Shown here in pieces: positions 46,790-55,497 of a DNA stretch of 64,000 nt (positions are counted from its first letter, which is position 1; each line of letters begins with the position of its first letter). Both the position numbers and the translations under genes were made by a program. Under the pieces are notes generated by a model. It did no database searches. It was not told where the DNA came from and worked only from the letters and a program-made list of their open reading frames with translations. Source of the DNA: Isoptericola jiangsuensis (GTDB taxonomy: Bacteria > Actinomycetota > Actinomycetes > Actinomycetales > Cellulomonadaceae); assembly GCF_002563715.1 (NCBI RefSeq), contig NZ_PDJJ01000001.1, positions 3,968,001-4,032,000 on the forward strand, given 5' to 3'.

Positions 46790-49700
46790 GTGAGCACCGA
46801 CCCCTCCCCCGCCGTACCGTCCCGCACGGGCGACGACGCCTCCGCCCGCCGCCGCGAGGACGGCGCACGCCCGGCAGCCGGCGCAGGCCAGGAGGACGGC
46901 CGACCCGCCGGACGGGGCGACGGCCGACGCCGCCGCGGACGTCGTCAGGGTCAGAGCGGCCGGCGCGGCGGGCCCGCCCGGGTCAGCCGCGAGCAGCTCG
47001 ACAGGGCGGCCGCCATCCGCGCCGCCGTCGAGGTGCCGCCCATCACCTACCCGGAGCAGCTCCCCGTCTCCGCGCGCCGCGCCGAGATCGCCGACGCGAT
47101 CCGCGACCACCAGGTCGTCGTCGTCGCCGGCGAGACCGGCTCCGGCAAGACCACACAGCTGCCCAAGATCCTCCTCGACCTCGGGCGCGGCCGCGCCGGG
47201 CAGATCGGGCACACCCAGCCCCGCCGGATCGCCGCCCGCTCCGTCGCCGAACGCATCGCCGAAGAGCTGGGTGGCGAGCTGGGCGGCGTCGTCGGCTACC
47301 AGGTGCGGTTCACCGACACGTCCAGCGAGGACACGCTCGTCAAGGTCATGACGGACGGCATCCTGCTCGCCCAGATCCAGCGCGACCCCGACCTCCTCGC
47401 CTACGACACCATCGTCATCGACGAGGCCCACGAGCGGTCCCTCAACATCGACTTCCTGCTCGGGTACCTGTCGCGGCTGCTGCCCCGCCGCCCCGACCTC
47501 AAGCTCGTCATCACGTCCGCCACCATCGACTCCGCCCGGTTCGCCGCGCACTTCTCCCCGTCGCACCTCGCCGAGATCGGCGGAGCCCCCCAGGCCGTCG
47601 TCGACGTCCTGCCCGACGCCGCGCCCGTCGTCGAGGTCACCGGACGCACCTACCCCGTCGAGATCCGGTACCGCCCCCTCACCCCCGACCCCGACCCCGC
47701 CGCCCCCGCGAAGAAGAAGGGGGAGGAGAAGGACCTCGTCATCGGCATCGTCGAGGCCTGCGACGAGCTCATGCGCGTCGGACCCGGCGACATCCTCGTG
47801 TTCCTCTCCGGCGAGCGGGAGATCCACGACGCCGCCGACGCCCTCGAGGGCCACCTCAAGGAACGCGTCCGCGACGTCAAGCACCCCCAGCACGTCGAGA
47901 TCCTCCCCCTGTACTCCCGGCTGTCCGCCGCCGAGCAGCACCGCGTCTTCCAGTCGCACCCCGGCCGCCGCATCGTGCTGTCCACCAACGTCGCCGAGAC
48001 GTCCCTGACCGTGCCCGGCATCCACTACGTCGTCGACCCCGGCACCGCCCGCATCTCCCGCTACTCCAAGGCGACCAAGGTGCAGCGGCTCCCCATCGAG
48101 CCCGTCAGCCAGGCGTCCGCCAACCAGCGGTCCGGCCGCTCCGGGCGCGTCGCCGACGGCGTCGCGATCCGCCTCTACTCGGCCGAGGACTTCGCGTCCC
48201 GCCCCGAGTTCACCGAGCCCGAGATCCTGCGGACCTCCCTGGCGTCCGTCCTGCTGCAGATGATCTCCGTCGGCGTCGTCACCACCCCCGACGACGTCGC
48301 GAAGTTCCCGTTCGTGGAACCCCCGGACACCCGCGCCGTCCGCGACGGCGTCCAGCTCCTCACCGAGCTCGGCGCCCTCGGCCGCCGGCACGGGCGCGAC
48401 GGCACGGCGTCGAACGACGTGCACCTCACCGACATCGGCCGCACCCTCGCCCGCCTCCCCATGGACCCCCGCCTCGCGCGCATGGTCATCGAGGGCGCCC
48501 GCCTCGGCGTCGCCCACGAGGTCGCGATCATCGCCGCCGCCCTGTCCATCCAGGACCCGCGCGAACGCCCCACCGAGTCCCGCGAGCAGGCCGACCAGCT
48601 CCACCGCCGGTTCACCGACCCGACGTCCGACTTCCTCACCTACCTCAACCTGTGGGAGTACCTGCGCGAGCAGCAGCACTCCATGGGTTCGTCGGCGTTC
48701 CGCCGCCTGTGCAAGGCGGAGCACGTCAACTTCCTGCGCTTCCGCGAGTGGCAGGACGTCGTCGCGCAGCTCCGGTCCATGGCGAAGCAGCTCGACATCG
48801 ACATCTCGTACCAGCCCCGCACACGTCCGGTGGTGTCCGAGGGTGTCGACGCGCCGCCTCGCTCACGGGCCCCAGGGGGCCCTCCGCTACGGCTTGACGG
48901 CGGCGCGTCGACACCCTCGGACACCACCTCGGCGACGCAGCCGGACGGTCGACGATCCGCTCCCCCGGCCGGTGCTGCGACAGACGGTGGGGAGACGCAG
49001 GACTGGCGGCGCGTCTGGGACGGGGACACCGTGCACCGGGCACTGCTGAGCGGCATGCTGTCGCAGATCGGCATGCAGGACACCGGCGAGATCAAGGCGT
49101 CGTCGGTGGCGCACCTGCGCGGCGAGGCGCGCGCCCGCGCGCTGCGGCAGGCCGCGAAGCGGGCCCGCAACGAGTACCTCGGTGCCCGCGGGGCGCGGTT
49201 CGCGATCTTCCCCGGCTCGCCGCTGAGCAAGAAGCCGCCCGAGTGGATCATGGCCGGCGAGCTCGTCGAGACGTCCCGGCTGTGGGCGCGCGACGTCGCG
49301 AGGATCCAGCCGGAGTGGGCCGAGGCCCTGGCCGGGGACCTCGCCAAGCGCACCTACTCCGACCCGCACTGGTCGACGAAGCAGGGCGCCGCCATGGCCA
49401 CCGAGAAGGTGCTGCTGTACGGCGTGCCCGTCGTCGCCGACCGGCCCGTGCTGTACGCCCGGGTCGACCCCGAGGCCGCACGCGAGATGTTCGTCCGCCA
49501 CGCCCTCGTCGAGGGGCAGTGGACCACGCACCACCGGTTCTTCGCCGAGAACCGGCGCCTCCTCGCCGAGGCGGAGGAGCTCGAGGCCCGGTCCCGGCAG
49601 CGCGGCCTCGTCGCGTCCGAGGACGACCTGTTCGCCTTCTACGACGAGCGCGTCCCCGCCGACGTCGTCAGCGCCCGCCACTTCGACACCTGGTGGAAGC

Positions 49701-51565
49701 AGGCGCAGCGGGACACCCCCGATCTGCTCACCTTCACCCTCGACCAGCTGGTCGACGCCGACGCCGTGGACACCGCCGCGTTCCCCGAGACGTGGACCCA
49801 GGGCGAGGTCACCCTGCCCCTCACCTACCAGTTCTCCCCCGGGACCGACGCCGACGGCGTCACCGTGCACGTCCCCGTCTCCATCCTCAACCGGGTCTCC
49901 CCCGCCGGGTTCGACCGCATGGTCCCCGGCCTCCTCGACGAGCTGTGCGTCGCCACCATCCGTTCCCTGCCCAAGGCCGTGCGCCGCGAGCTCGTCCCCG
50001 CCCCGGACGTCGGCACCGCCGTCGCCGACTGGATCCGCGCGAACACCCCCGCCTGGGCGGACATGACGCGCGCCGGGGAGATGGCGCCGCCCTTCCACGT
50101 CGAGTTCACGCGCGCCGTCCGCGCCCTGCGCGACGTCGTCATCGACGACGACGTGTGGGACGCCGAGCGCGTCGAACGCCTTCCCGCGCACCTGCGCATG
50201 ACGTTCCGCGTCGAGGGCGCGCCCGCCGCCGACACGGCAGCGAACGGACGCCCGGCCAAGGGCCGGGGCCGACGTCCGGGCGGTGGCCGCGGCCGCGGCG
50301 CGCCGGCATCGAGCGAGCCCGTCGTCCTCGGCGAGTCGAAGGACCTGCTGTCCCTCCAGAAGCGGTTCGCCGCCCAGGCGGAGGCCGCCGTCCGCGCCGC
50401 GGTCAAGGGCGCTGTCGGGCTGGCGCTCGACGAGGCGCGGGCTGCGTCCTCCGGCGCACCGGGCGTGACCGACGAAGCGACGAAGGTGGCGGGTGCGGGT
50501 GTCGGTGCGCCGCCGTCAAGCCGTAGCGGAGGGCCCCCTGGGGCCCGTGAGCGAGGCGGCGCACCGATGGCCGCACCCGCCACCGACCCCACCAGCGTCG
50601 TCCGCGAGGAGGCAGGGCTGACGACGTGGCCGTCGTCGCTCGTCGACGGCGTGCTGCCCGACGCGGTGTCGACGGACCTCGGGGGCGGCGTCGTGGTGCG
50701 CGGGTACCCGGCGCTCGTCGAGGAGGCAGGTGCCAAGGGCTCCGGATCCGGCGCCGCGCCGTCGGTGGCGCTGCGGGTCCTGGCGGACGTGACCGAGCGG
50801 GACGTCGTGCACGCGCGCGGGGTGCGACGCCTGCTGCTGTCCGAGACGGCGCTGGCGACCGGCCGCGTGTCGTCGCGGTGGTCAGGGAACCAGGCGCTGA
50901 CGCTCGCGGCGGCGCCCTACCGGAACACCGACGCGCTCGTGGCGGACCTCCAGCTGGCTGCCGTCATCGCGCTGACCAGCCCGGACGCCGACAAGGCACC
51001 GGGGACGCCGACCGGCGGACCGGACGCTGTACAGATCAGGGACGCCGAGTCGTACAAGGCGGCGCTGACGTTCGTCCGGCAGCACCTGGAGGACGAGGTG
51101 CACCGGGTCGTCGGGCACGTCGTCGCCGCGCTCACGGCCTGGCGCACCGTCGAGGGCGAGGTGCGGGCGTCGTCGTCCCTGGCCCTGCTCAACACGCTGC
51201 AGGACGTCCGCGAGCACGTCGCCACCCTGGTCCACGCCGGGTTCGTGTCCGCGACGCCGCCACGGCGGCTGCCGCACCTCGTGCGCTACCTGCGGGCCGA
51301 CTCGTACCGGCTCGACAAGGCGCAGGCCAACCCGGTCCGCGACGGCGAGCTCGCCTGGCGCATCCGGGACGTGACCGGCGTGTACGAGCAGGCGCGTGCC
51401 ACGTACGCGGCCGGGGCGCCCGACCCCGCCCGGGCCGCCGAGCTGGCCGACGTCCGCTGGCTGCTGGAGGAGCTGCGGGTCTCCCTGTTCGCGCAGCAGC
51501 TCGGCACCGACGGCTCCGTCAGCGAGAAGCGCATCCGCAAGATCCTCAGCCCCGGCGGCTGGTGA
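46790..51565 (+). CDS. hrpA: HrpA-type DEAH RNA helicase carrying two in-frame hairpin elements
   Basis: The 1591-residue DEAH/RHA helicase has Walker A GETGSGKTT (114-122), DEAH (211-214), SAT (243-245) and QRSGRSGR (446-453), followed by HA2/OB-fold regions and a C-terminal DUF3418-type domain. HrpA enzymes rescue stalled ribosomes and remodel mRNA; E. coli HrpA is about 1300 residues. Part of the excess here comes from Arg/Gly/Asp-rich termini and from two copies of a long hairpin element, at residues about 680-713 and 1234-1264, each read through in frame without stops. They fall in likely linkers. The GTG at 46790 is chosen; the 9 codons upstream look non-coding. Confidence 0.93.
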   Translation: MSTDPSPAVPSRTGDDASARRREDGARPAAGAGQEDGRPAGRGDGRRRRGRRQGQSGRRGGPARVSREQLDRAAAIRAAVEVPPITYPEQLPVSARRAEIADAIRDHQVVVVAGETGSGKTTQLPKILLDLGRGRAGQIGHTQPRRIAARSVAERIAEELGGELGGVVGYQVRFTDTSSEDTLVKVMTDGILLAQIQRDPDLLAYDTIVIDEAHERSLNIDFLLGYLSRLLPRRPDLKLVITSATIDSARFAAHFSPSHLAEIGGAPQAVVDVLPDAAPVVEVTGRTYPVEIRYRPLTPDPDPAAPAKKKGEEKDLVIGIVEACDELMRVGPGDILVFLSGEREIHDAADALEGHLKERVRDVKHPQHVEILPLYSRLSAAEQHRVFQSHPGRRIVLSTNVAETSLTVPGIHYVVDPGTARISRYSKATKVQRLPIEPVSQASANQRSGRSGRVADGVAIRLYSAEDFASRPEFTEPEILRTSLASVLLQMISVGVVTTPDDVAKFPFVEPPDTRAVRDGVQLLTELGALGRRHGRDGTASNDVHLTDIGRTLARLPMDPRLARMVIEGARLGVAHEVAIIAAALSIQDPRERPTESREQADQLHRRFTDPTSDFLTYLNLWEYLREQQHSMGSSAFRRLCKAEHVNFLRFREWQDVVAQLRSMAKQLDIDISYQPRTRPVVSEGVDAPPRSRAPGGPPLRLDGGASTPSDTTSATQPDGRRSAPPAGAATDGGETQDWRRVWDGDTVHRALLSGMLSQIGMQDTGEIKASSVAHLRGEARARALRQAAKRARNEYLGARGARFAIFPGSPLSKKPPEWIMAGELVETSRLWARDVARIQPEWAEALAGDLAKRTYSDPHWSTKQGAAMATEKVLLYGVPVVADRPVLYARVDPEAAREMFVRHALVEGQWTTHHRFFAENRRLLAEAEELEARSRQRGLVASEDDLFAFYDERVPADVVSARHFDTWWKQAQRDTPDLLTFTLDQLVDADAVDTAAFPETWTQGEVTLPLTYQFSPGTDADGVTVHVPVSILNRVSPAGFDRMVPGLLDELCVATIRSLPKAVRRELVPAPDVGTAVADWIRANTPAWADMTRAGEMAPPFHVEFTRAVRALRDVVIDDDVWDAERVERLPAHLRMTFRVEGAPAADTAANGRPAKGRGRRPGGGRGRGAPASSEPVVLGESKDLLSLQKRFAAQAEAAVRAAVKGAVGLALDEARAASSGAPGVTDEATKVAGAGVGAPPSSRSGGPPGARERGGAPMAAPATDPTSVVREEAGLTTWPSSLVDGVLPDAVSTDLGGGVVVRGYPALVEEAGAKGSGSGAAPSVALRVLADVTERDVVHARGVRRLLLSETALATGRVSSRWSGNQALTLAAAPYRNTDALVADLQLAAVIALTSPDADKAPGTPTGGPDAVQIRDAESYKAALTFVRQHLEDEVHRVVGHVVAALTAWRTVEGEVRASSSLALLNTLQDVREHVATLVHAGFVSATPPRRLPHLVRYLRADSYRLDKAQANPVRDGELAWRIRDVTGVYEQARATYAAGAPDPARAAELADVRWLLEELRVSLFAQQLGTDGSVSEKRIRKILSPGGW
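48829..48928. repeat. Long hairpin element inside hrpA, copy 1
   Basis: GGTGGTGTCCGAGGGTGTCG... (48829-48858) pairs perfectly over 30 bp with 48899-48928. The 40-nt core between them is the exact reverse complement of the core in copy 2 and of the 26.7 kb array type. It is read as DAPPRSRAPGGPPLRLDGGA within the helicase. Confidence 0.92.
50489..50580. repeat. Long hairpin element inside hrpA, copy 2
   Basis: The left arm 50489-50514 and right arm 50555-50580 pair at 23 of 26 positions; the three mismatches are adjacent. The 40-nt core (50515-50554) is identical to that of copy 1 but in the opposite orientation. It is read as APPSSRSGGPPGARERGGAP. Confidence 0.9.
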
Positions 51566-51570
51566 CCGCC

Positions 51571-51600
51571 GCCTGCCGCCGGGCCGACCCGGCGGCAGGC
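51571..51600 (+). terminator. hrpA terminator
   Basis: GCCTGCCGCCGGG pairs perfectly with CCCGGCGGCAGGC around CCGA, 6 bases after the stop. Confidence 0.85.
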
Positions 51601-51655
51601 CCGCCGGTGGGCACGCCGACCCAGGTGGTCACCGGGAGCGCACTACGGTGACGCC

Positions 51656-52396
51656 ATGCCGTTCACCCCCGCCCACGCAGCCGTCGTGCTGCCGCTCCGG
51701 CGGCTCGGCCTGCCGCTCAGCGCCCTGGTCGCGGGTGCCACGGTGCCGGACACGCCGATGTTCCTGCCCGGCCGCCCCGGCTACGACGTCACCCACAGCC
51801 TCTGGGCGGTGCTGACCCTGGACGTGCTGCTGGCGTCGTTCGCGGTCTGGCTGTGGTTCGCGATGGTGCGGGACGCGTACGCGGACGTCACGCCGTGGGT
51901 ACGGGACCGGGTCCCGGCGCGGGCGCGGCTCTCCGCCCGGCAGTGGACCCTCGTGCCGGTGGCCGCCGTGCTGGGCGCGCTGACGCACGTCGTGTGGGAC
52001 TCGGCGACGCACGAGGGTCGGCCCGTCGCGGAGACTGTGCCGTGGCTCGCGACCGAGCACGCCGGGATCGCGGGTGCGCAGTGGGCGCAGTGGGCGTCCG
52101 GCGTGCTGGGCCTCCTGGTCGTCGTGGCGTACACGGTCCGGTGGCTCGCCAGGGAGCCGGTCGCACCGCGGGCGTCCCGGGTGTCCCGGCCGCTGGCCTG
52201 GTTCCTCGTCGCCCCGGCGGCGGCCGTCGTCGCGGGGACCGTCGCCCTGGCCGGTGCGGACGCCCTGCACCACGGTGCCGTGGGCGCCGCCGTCGCGGGC
52301 GTCCAGGGGCTGGTGCTCGCCGCGGCCGTGACGGGGGCGTGCTGGCACCGTGTCGTGGCGCGCGCCAGGAGGCCCCGGCCGGCGGGGGTCGCATGA
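51656..52396 (+). CDS. DUF4184 family membrane protein
   Basis: The 246-residue protein starts with MPFTPAHAAVVLPLRRLGLPLSALVAGATVPD, the DUF4184 signature, with HVVWDSATH later as a second conserved His/Asp block. Five or six hydrophobic segments follow. The family resembles membrane-bound metal-dependent hydrolases (YfhO/YdjM-like) with His/Asp residues, but no activity is established. Single gene. Confidence 0.85.
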   Translation: MPFTPAHAAVVLPLRRLGLPLSALVAGATVPDTPMFLPGRPGYDVTHSLWAVLTLDVLLASFAVWLWFAMVRDAYADVTPWVRDRVPARARLSARQWTLVPVAAVLGALTHVVWDSATHEGRPVAETVPWLATEHAGIAGAQWAQWASGVLGLLVVVAYTVRWLAREPVAPRASRVSRPLAWFLVAPAAAVVAGTVALAGADALHHGAVGAAVAGVQGLVLAAAVTGACWHRVVARARRPRPAGVA

Positions 52397-52577
52397 CGCG
52401 ACGTCCGGACGCCTCCGGCGGGTCCGCGTCGACACGGCATCCGTCCAGCGCGCGGCGCGCGGCCGGTCAGATGGGCCGGACTTTTCGTGCGGCGCGTCAG
52501 GACCTACGGTCGAAGGACGACCTGGACAGCACGCCGCCCTGCGCTGCGGCCGGGGCCCTCGCCGACAGGAGGCCACC

Positions 52578-53099
52578 ATGCGCATCACCGCCGAGCAGGG
52601 CGACATCACCACCGCCACGACCGAGGCGATCGTCAACGCGGCGAACTCCACGCTGCTGGGCGGGGGCGGGGTGGACGGCGCGATCCACGCCGCGGCCGGT
52701 CCGCGGCTGCTGGCGACATGCCAGGAGCTGCGCCGCTCCACGCTGCCGGACGGGCTCGACGTCGGGGACGCCGTCGTGACACCGGGCTTCGACCTGTCCG
52801 CGGCCTGGGTGGTGCACACGGTGGGCCCGAACCGACACCGCGGGCAGACGAGTCCGCGCCGCCTCGCGTCCTGTTTCACACGGTCGCTCGACGTCACCGC
52901 GGACGCGAAGGCCCGTACGGTCGCGTTCCCCGCTGTGGGCGCCGGCGTCTACGGCTGGGATCCGGCCGACGTCGCCCGGATCGCCGTCGACGCCGTCCGC
53001 ACGTGGCACGGTGAGAACCCGGCCGCGATCGACGAGGTCCGCTTCGTGCTGTTCACCGCCGACGTCCTGGCGATGTTCGAGGCGGCGCTGACCGCCTGA
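52578..53099 (+). CDS. Macrodomain protein, O-acetyl-ADP-ribose deacetylase type
   Basis: The 173-residue single macrodomain has EQGDITTATTEAIVNAANSTLLGGGGVDGAIHAAAGP at the N-terminus with the catalytic-type Asn/Asp and Gly loop, and FPAVGAGVYGWDPADVA in the second phosphate loop. Family members bind ADP-ribose and deacetylate O-acetyl-ADP-ribose or remove ADP-ribose from proteins. CAGGAGG precedes the ATG. It is not adjacent to the Nudix/SPFH cassette but may share its metabolite. Confidence 0.93.
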   Translation: MRITAEQGDITTATTEAIVNAANSTLLGGGGVDGAIHAAAGPRLLATCQELRRSTLPDGLDVGDAVVTPGFDLSAAWVVHTVGPNRHRGQTSPRRLASCFTRSLDVTADAKARTVAFPAVGAGVYGWDPADVARIAVDAVRTWHGENPAAIDEVRFVLFTADVLAMFEAALTA

Positions 53100-53125
53100 C
53101 GACCTGGCGGCGACGAGTGTCGCTC

Positions 53126-53851
53126 TCAGTTCTCCCCGTGGCGCGACCGCAGACGGCCCAGCGCCAGTCCGGCCACCACGAGGAACGTGAGCAGGACCGC
53201 GGTCACCGCGGTCACCATCGCCGCCTGCGCGGAGACGACGGCGGCGCCCACCGTGGCCACGCCGCCGAGGACGAGGACGAACGCCGCGGCCCGGTAGGCG
53301 GGCCCGAGCGCGGCCCGGAAGCGCTCGACGCGCCCGTCGAACCGCCCGCCGGGCGCCGCCAGGGGCAGCGCCGCACCCAGGCAGACCAGGAGGACGCCGA
53401 CAGCTCCGGCCACCGCCTGCTCCAGGGGGAAGTCGTCCCCGGTGTGCTGCGAGACGAGGCCGACGTGCAGGACGAGCAGGACGATCGACAGCCCGCCGAG
53501 CGTCCAGCTGAGGACGCGTCGCGCCCGCTCCGGATCGCGCTCCTGGCCGAGCGGCGTGCGGTGGAGGAGCTCGTGGTCGAGGCGGGGGACGACGGACAGC
53601 AGGGCCGTCAGCCCGAGCAGCGCCAGCGGGAGGGCGACGGCCGTGACTGCGCGGCTCGACACGCTCTCGCCGTGCCGTCCGTCGGCGGCGCGCGTGACGA
53701 TCTCGGCGGACATCTCCGGCCAGGCGACGATCGAGGTCGTCACCATCGCCGCGACGGCGGCCAGCGCGATCGCGGCCCCGGGCCAGGGGATCATCAGCCA
53801 CGGCGGTGCGGTGTCGCCCGGGGCGTCCGGGGTCCTGTGCGTCGTGCTCAT
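53126..53851 (-). CDS. SdpI/DUF1648-like membrane protein
   Basis: The 241-residue protein has six or so hydrophobic segments. Helix 1 is followed by a loop ending in SSRAVTAVALPLALLGLTALLSVVPRLD, which resembles the DUF1648 module of SdpI. The C-terminal part has three or four more helices, as in SdpI. In Bacillus, SdpI is an immunity protein that also sequesters the ArsR-type repressor SdpR; here the upstream gene is an ArsR-family regulator overlapping by 4 bases. No toxin gene is adjacent, so the function may be generic. Confidence 0.65.
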   Translation of the reverse strand: MSTTHRTPDAPGDTAPPWLMIPWPGAAIALAAVAAMVTTSIVAWPEMSAEIVTRAADGRHGESVSSRAVTAVALPLALLGLTALLSVVPRLDHELLHRTPLGQERDPERARRVLSWTLGGLSIVLLVLHVGLVSQHTGDDFPLEQAVAGAVGVLLVCLGAALPLAAPGGRFDGRVERFRAALGPAYRAAAFVLVLGGVATVGAAVVSAQAAMVTAVTAVLLTFLVVAGLALGRLRSRHGEN

Positions 53852-54204
53852 CGGATCGGCTCCTCTCGCTCGTCCGTGGCGGACGAGGCGTCCTCGGGGT
53901 CGTCGGGGCCCGTGGCCTCCTGCTCGCGGCGCAGGGCCATGAGGGCCAGGATCGCCTCGTCCACGAGGCTCATCCGGAGTCGGTACTGGATCTCGGTACC
54001 GCGTCGGCGGGACTCGACGAGCCCGGCCTGCCGGAGCACCTTGAGGTGCCCAGACAGGGTGCTGGGGCCGATCGCGAGCGCCGCGCCGATGTCGCCGGCG
54101 CGGACGAAGTCCCGGTCGCGCAGGTAGCGCAGGATCTCGCGCCGCCCGCTGTGCGCGAGCGCGGCGAACAGTCCGCTCGCCGCTTCTTCGTTATTTCGCG
54201 TCAC
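53848..54204 (-). CDS. ArsR-family regulator (SdpR-like)
   Basis: The 118-residue winged-helix protein has SGLFAALAHSGRREILRYLRDRDFVRAGDIGAALAIGPSTLSGHLKVLRQAGLVESRRRGTEIQYRL. The metal-binding Cys pattern of ArsR is absent, as in SdpR. I choose the GTG at 54204 because TACTAT (54216-54211, minus strand) is a good -10 element 6 bases before it, which gives a leaderless message. An inverted repeat TATTTCG/CGAAATA overlaps that start, consistent with autorepression. The acidic tail (about 95-118) is extra. Confidence 0.88.
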   Translation of the reverse strand: MTRNNEEAASGLFAALAHSGRREILRYLRDRDFVRAGDIGAALAIGPSTLSGHLKVLRQAGLVESRRRGTEIQYRLRMSLVDEAILALMALRREQEATGPDDPEDASSATDEREEPIR

Positions 54205-54216
54205 ACCGAAATAGTA
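54192..54216 (-). promoter_or_regulatory. Leaderless promoter and operator of the ArsR-family gene
   Basis: TATTTCG and CGAAATA with an 8-base spacer (54192-54213) overlap the GTG start at 54204; the minus-strand -10 TACTAT is at 54211-54216. A dimer bound here would block initiation. Confidence 0.65.
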
Positions 54217-54570
54217 CAGGAGGGCCGGACCAGCCCCTCGCTCGCGCATCGGCGACCAGTTTGTTAGGTTTCCTTCCATGACTCCTCGGCGCCGTGCCGG
54301 CAGGGGCCAGGCCGTGCTGCACCCGAATGCGGATACGAAAAGGCTTTTCATTCCTCGAATGATCGCAGAATGAGATCGGGTGGATATCGGCAGCGTCCGA
54401 GGATAGTGTCCGGAATGCCTCACCCAGGGATGGGCCGGTCGGGTCGGAGAAGTCGTCGACAAGGGACCACCGTCCCGCAGCAGCATTCTTCGTGCTGCCC
54501 TCCTCTCCTTTTCCACGGCGCGTCCGGCCCATGCGAGAAGACCATCGTCGCCAGGACCGGAGAGCCACCG
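54205..54570. other. Leader region of the glycosyltransferase operon, no gene seen
   Basis: The 366-bp gap is less GC-rich than its surroundings, especially 54330-54420 (GATACGAAAAGGCTTTTCAT, GGATATCGG). AAAAGGCTTTT at 54337-54347 is a small inverted repeat. An open frame in phase with the glycosyltransferase extends back to 54370 and includes SSCCPPLL and GPCEK, but it lacks a ribosome binding site and is best read as leader. Confidence 0.5.
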
Positions 54571-55497
54571 ATGAGCACCGTCGAGATCAGCGTCGTCATC
54601 CCCACCTACAACCGTTCCCTCCTCCTGCGGCACACGCTCGACGCGCTGCGCCGTCAGACCCTCGACCGCGACCTGTTCGAGGTGATCGTCGTCGACGACG
54701 GCGGCAGCGACGACGCCGAGGCCGTCGTCGCGGAGTTCGCTGACGTCCTCGACGTCACGTACTTCTGGCAGGAGGACGCCGGGTTCCGCGCGGGCAAGGC
54801 CCGCAACATCGGCACGGCCATCGCGTCCGGGAGGTACGTCGTGTACGTCGACACCGGCGTGCTGCTCGCGACCGGCACCCTGGCCGCCCACCTGCGGATC
54901 CACCGCGATTCCACGTACCCGACGGCGGTCGTCGGGTACGTGTACGGCTTCGAGGTCGACCCCTCGATGGACGGCGTCATGGCCGCCGTCGACCACGCCG
55001 ACGCCGACGCCACCATCGCGCACCTGCACGCCGCCGGGGCGCTCGACGTGCGCGAGCGCCAGTACGCCGAGCTCGGCGACGCGATCGGCTCCTGGCCCGC
55101 GCCGTTCGACGTGTTCTGGACCTGCCACGCCTCCGCCGAGCGGTCCGAGCTGCTGCGGGCGGGCCTGTTCGACGAGTCGTTCACGAGCTGGGGCGGGGAG
55201 GACGTGGACCTGGGCGTGCGCCTGTTCCAGCTCGGCGACCGGTTCGTCATGGACCGGTCGGCGCGGTCGTTCCACTGGCCGCACGCGAAGGAGGTCAGCG
55301 ACCTCAAGGAGTCGTCGGCGACCGCGGCGGAAAGAATTCACCGCAAGTACGACCTGTGGACCACGAGCTTTTACGGAAAGGACCTCCAGAACGAGAAGTA
55401 CTCGCTCAACAAGGTGATCCTCATGGACGTGGAGCGCAAGAGCGGGAATCGTCCCGCGTCGTCGGCGACGGCCGGCCCGGAAGGGTCGGACGCCTGA
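54571..55497 (+). CDS. Family 2 glycosyltransferase
   Basis: The 308-residue GT-A enzyme has VVIPTYNRSLLLRHTLDALRRQ and EVIVVDDGGSDD at the N-terminus, QEDAGFRAGKARNIG as acceptor loop, YVDTGVLLA in place of the DxD motif (Asp-Thr-Gly), and a C-terminal GGEDVDLGVRLFQLG like galactosyltransferase family 7C regions. GGAGAG precedes the ATG. It overlaps an acyltransferase gene by 1 base, and a MATE exporter follows. The product is probably a glycosylated small molecule or surface glycan; donor and acceptor are unknown. Confidence 0.9.
   Translation: MSTVEISVVIPTYNRSLLLRHTLDALRRQTLDRDLFEVIVVDDGGSDDAEAVVAEFADVLDVTYFWQEDAGFRAGKARNIGTAIASGRYVVYVDTGVLLATGTLAAHLRIHRDSTYPTAVVGYVYGFEVDPSMDGVMAAVDHADADATIAHLHAAGALDVRERQYAELGDAIGSWPAPFDVFWTCHASAERSELLRAGLFDESFTSWGGEDVDLGVRLFQLGDRFVMDRSARSFHWPHAKEVSDLKESSATAAERIHRKYDLWTTSFYGKDLQNEKYSLNKVILMDVERKSGNRPASSATAGPEGSDA

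Noticed and set aside
46763-51565. Frameshift or pseudogene in hrpA because of the repeat insertions
   Set aside because: The frame stays open through both repeats, and all helicase motifs before and after are intact.
54370-54570. A RiPP precursor peptide with SSCCPP before the glycosyltransferase
   Set aside because: It is in the same frame as the glycosyltransferase with no stop and no ribosome binding site, and no modifying enzyme is nearby.
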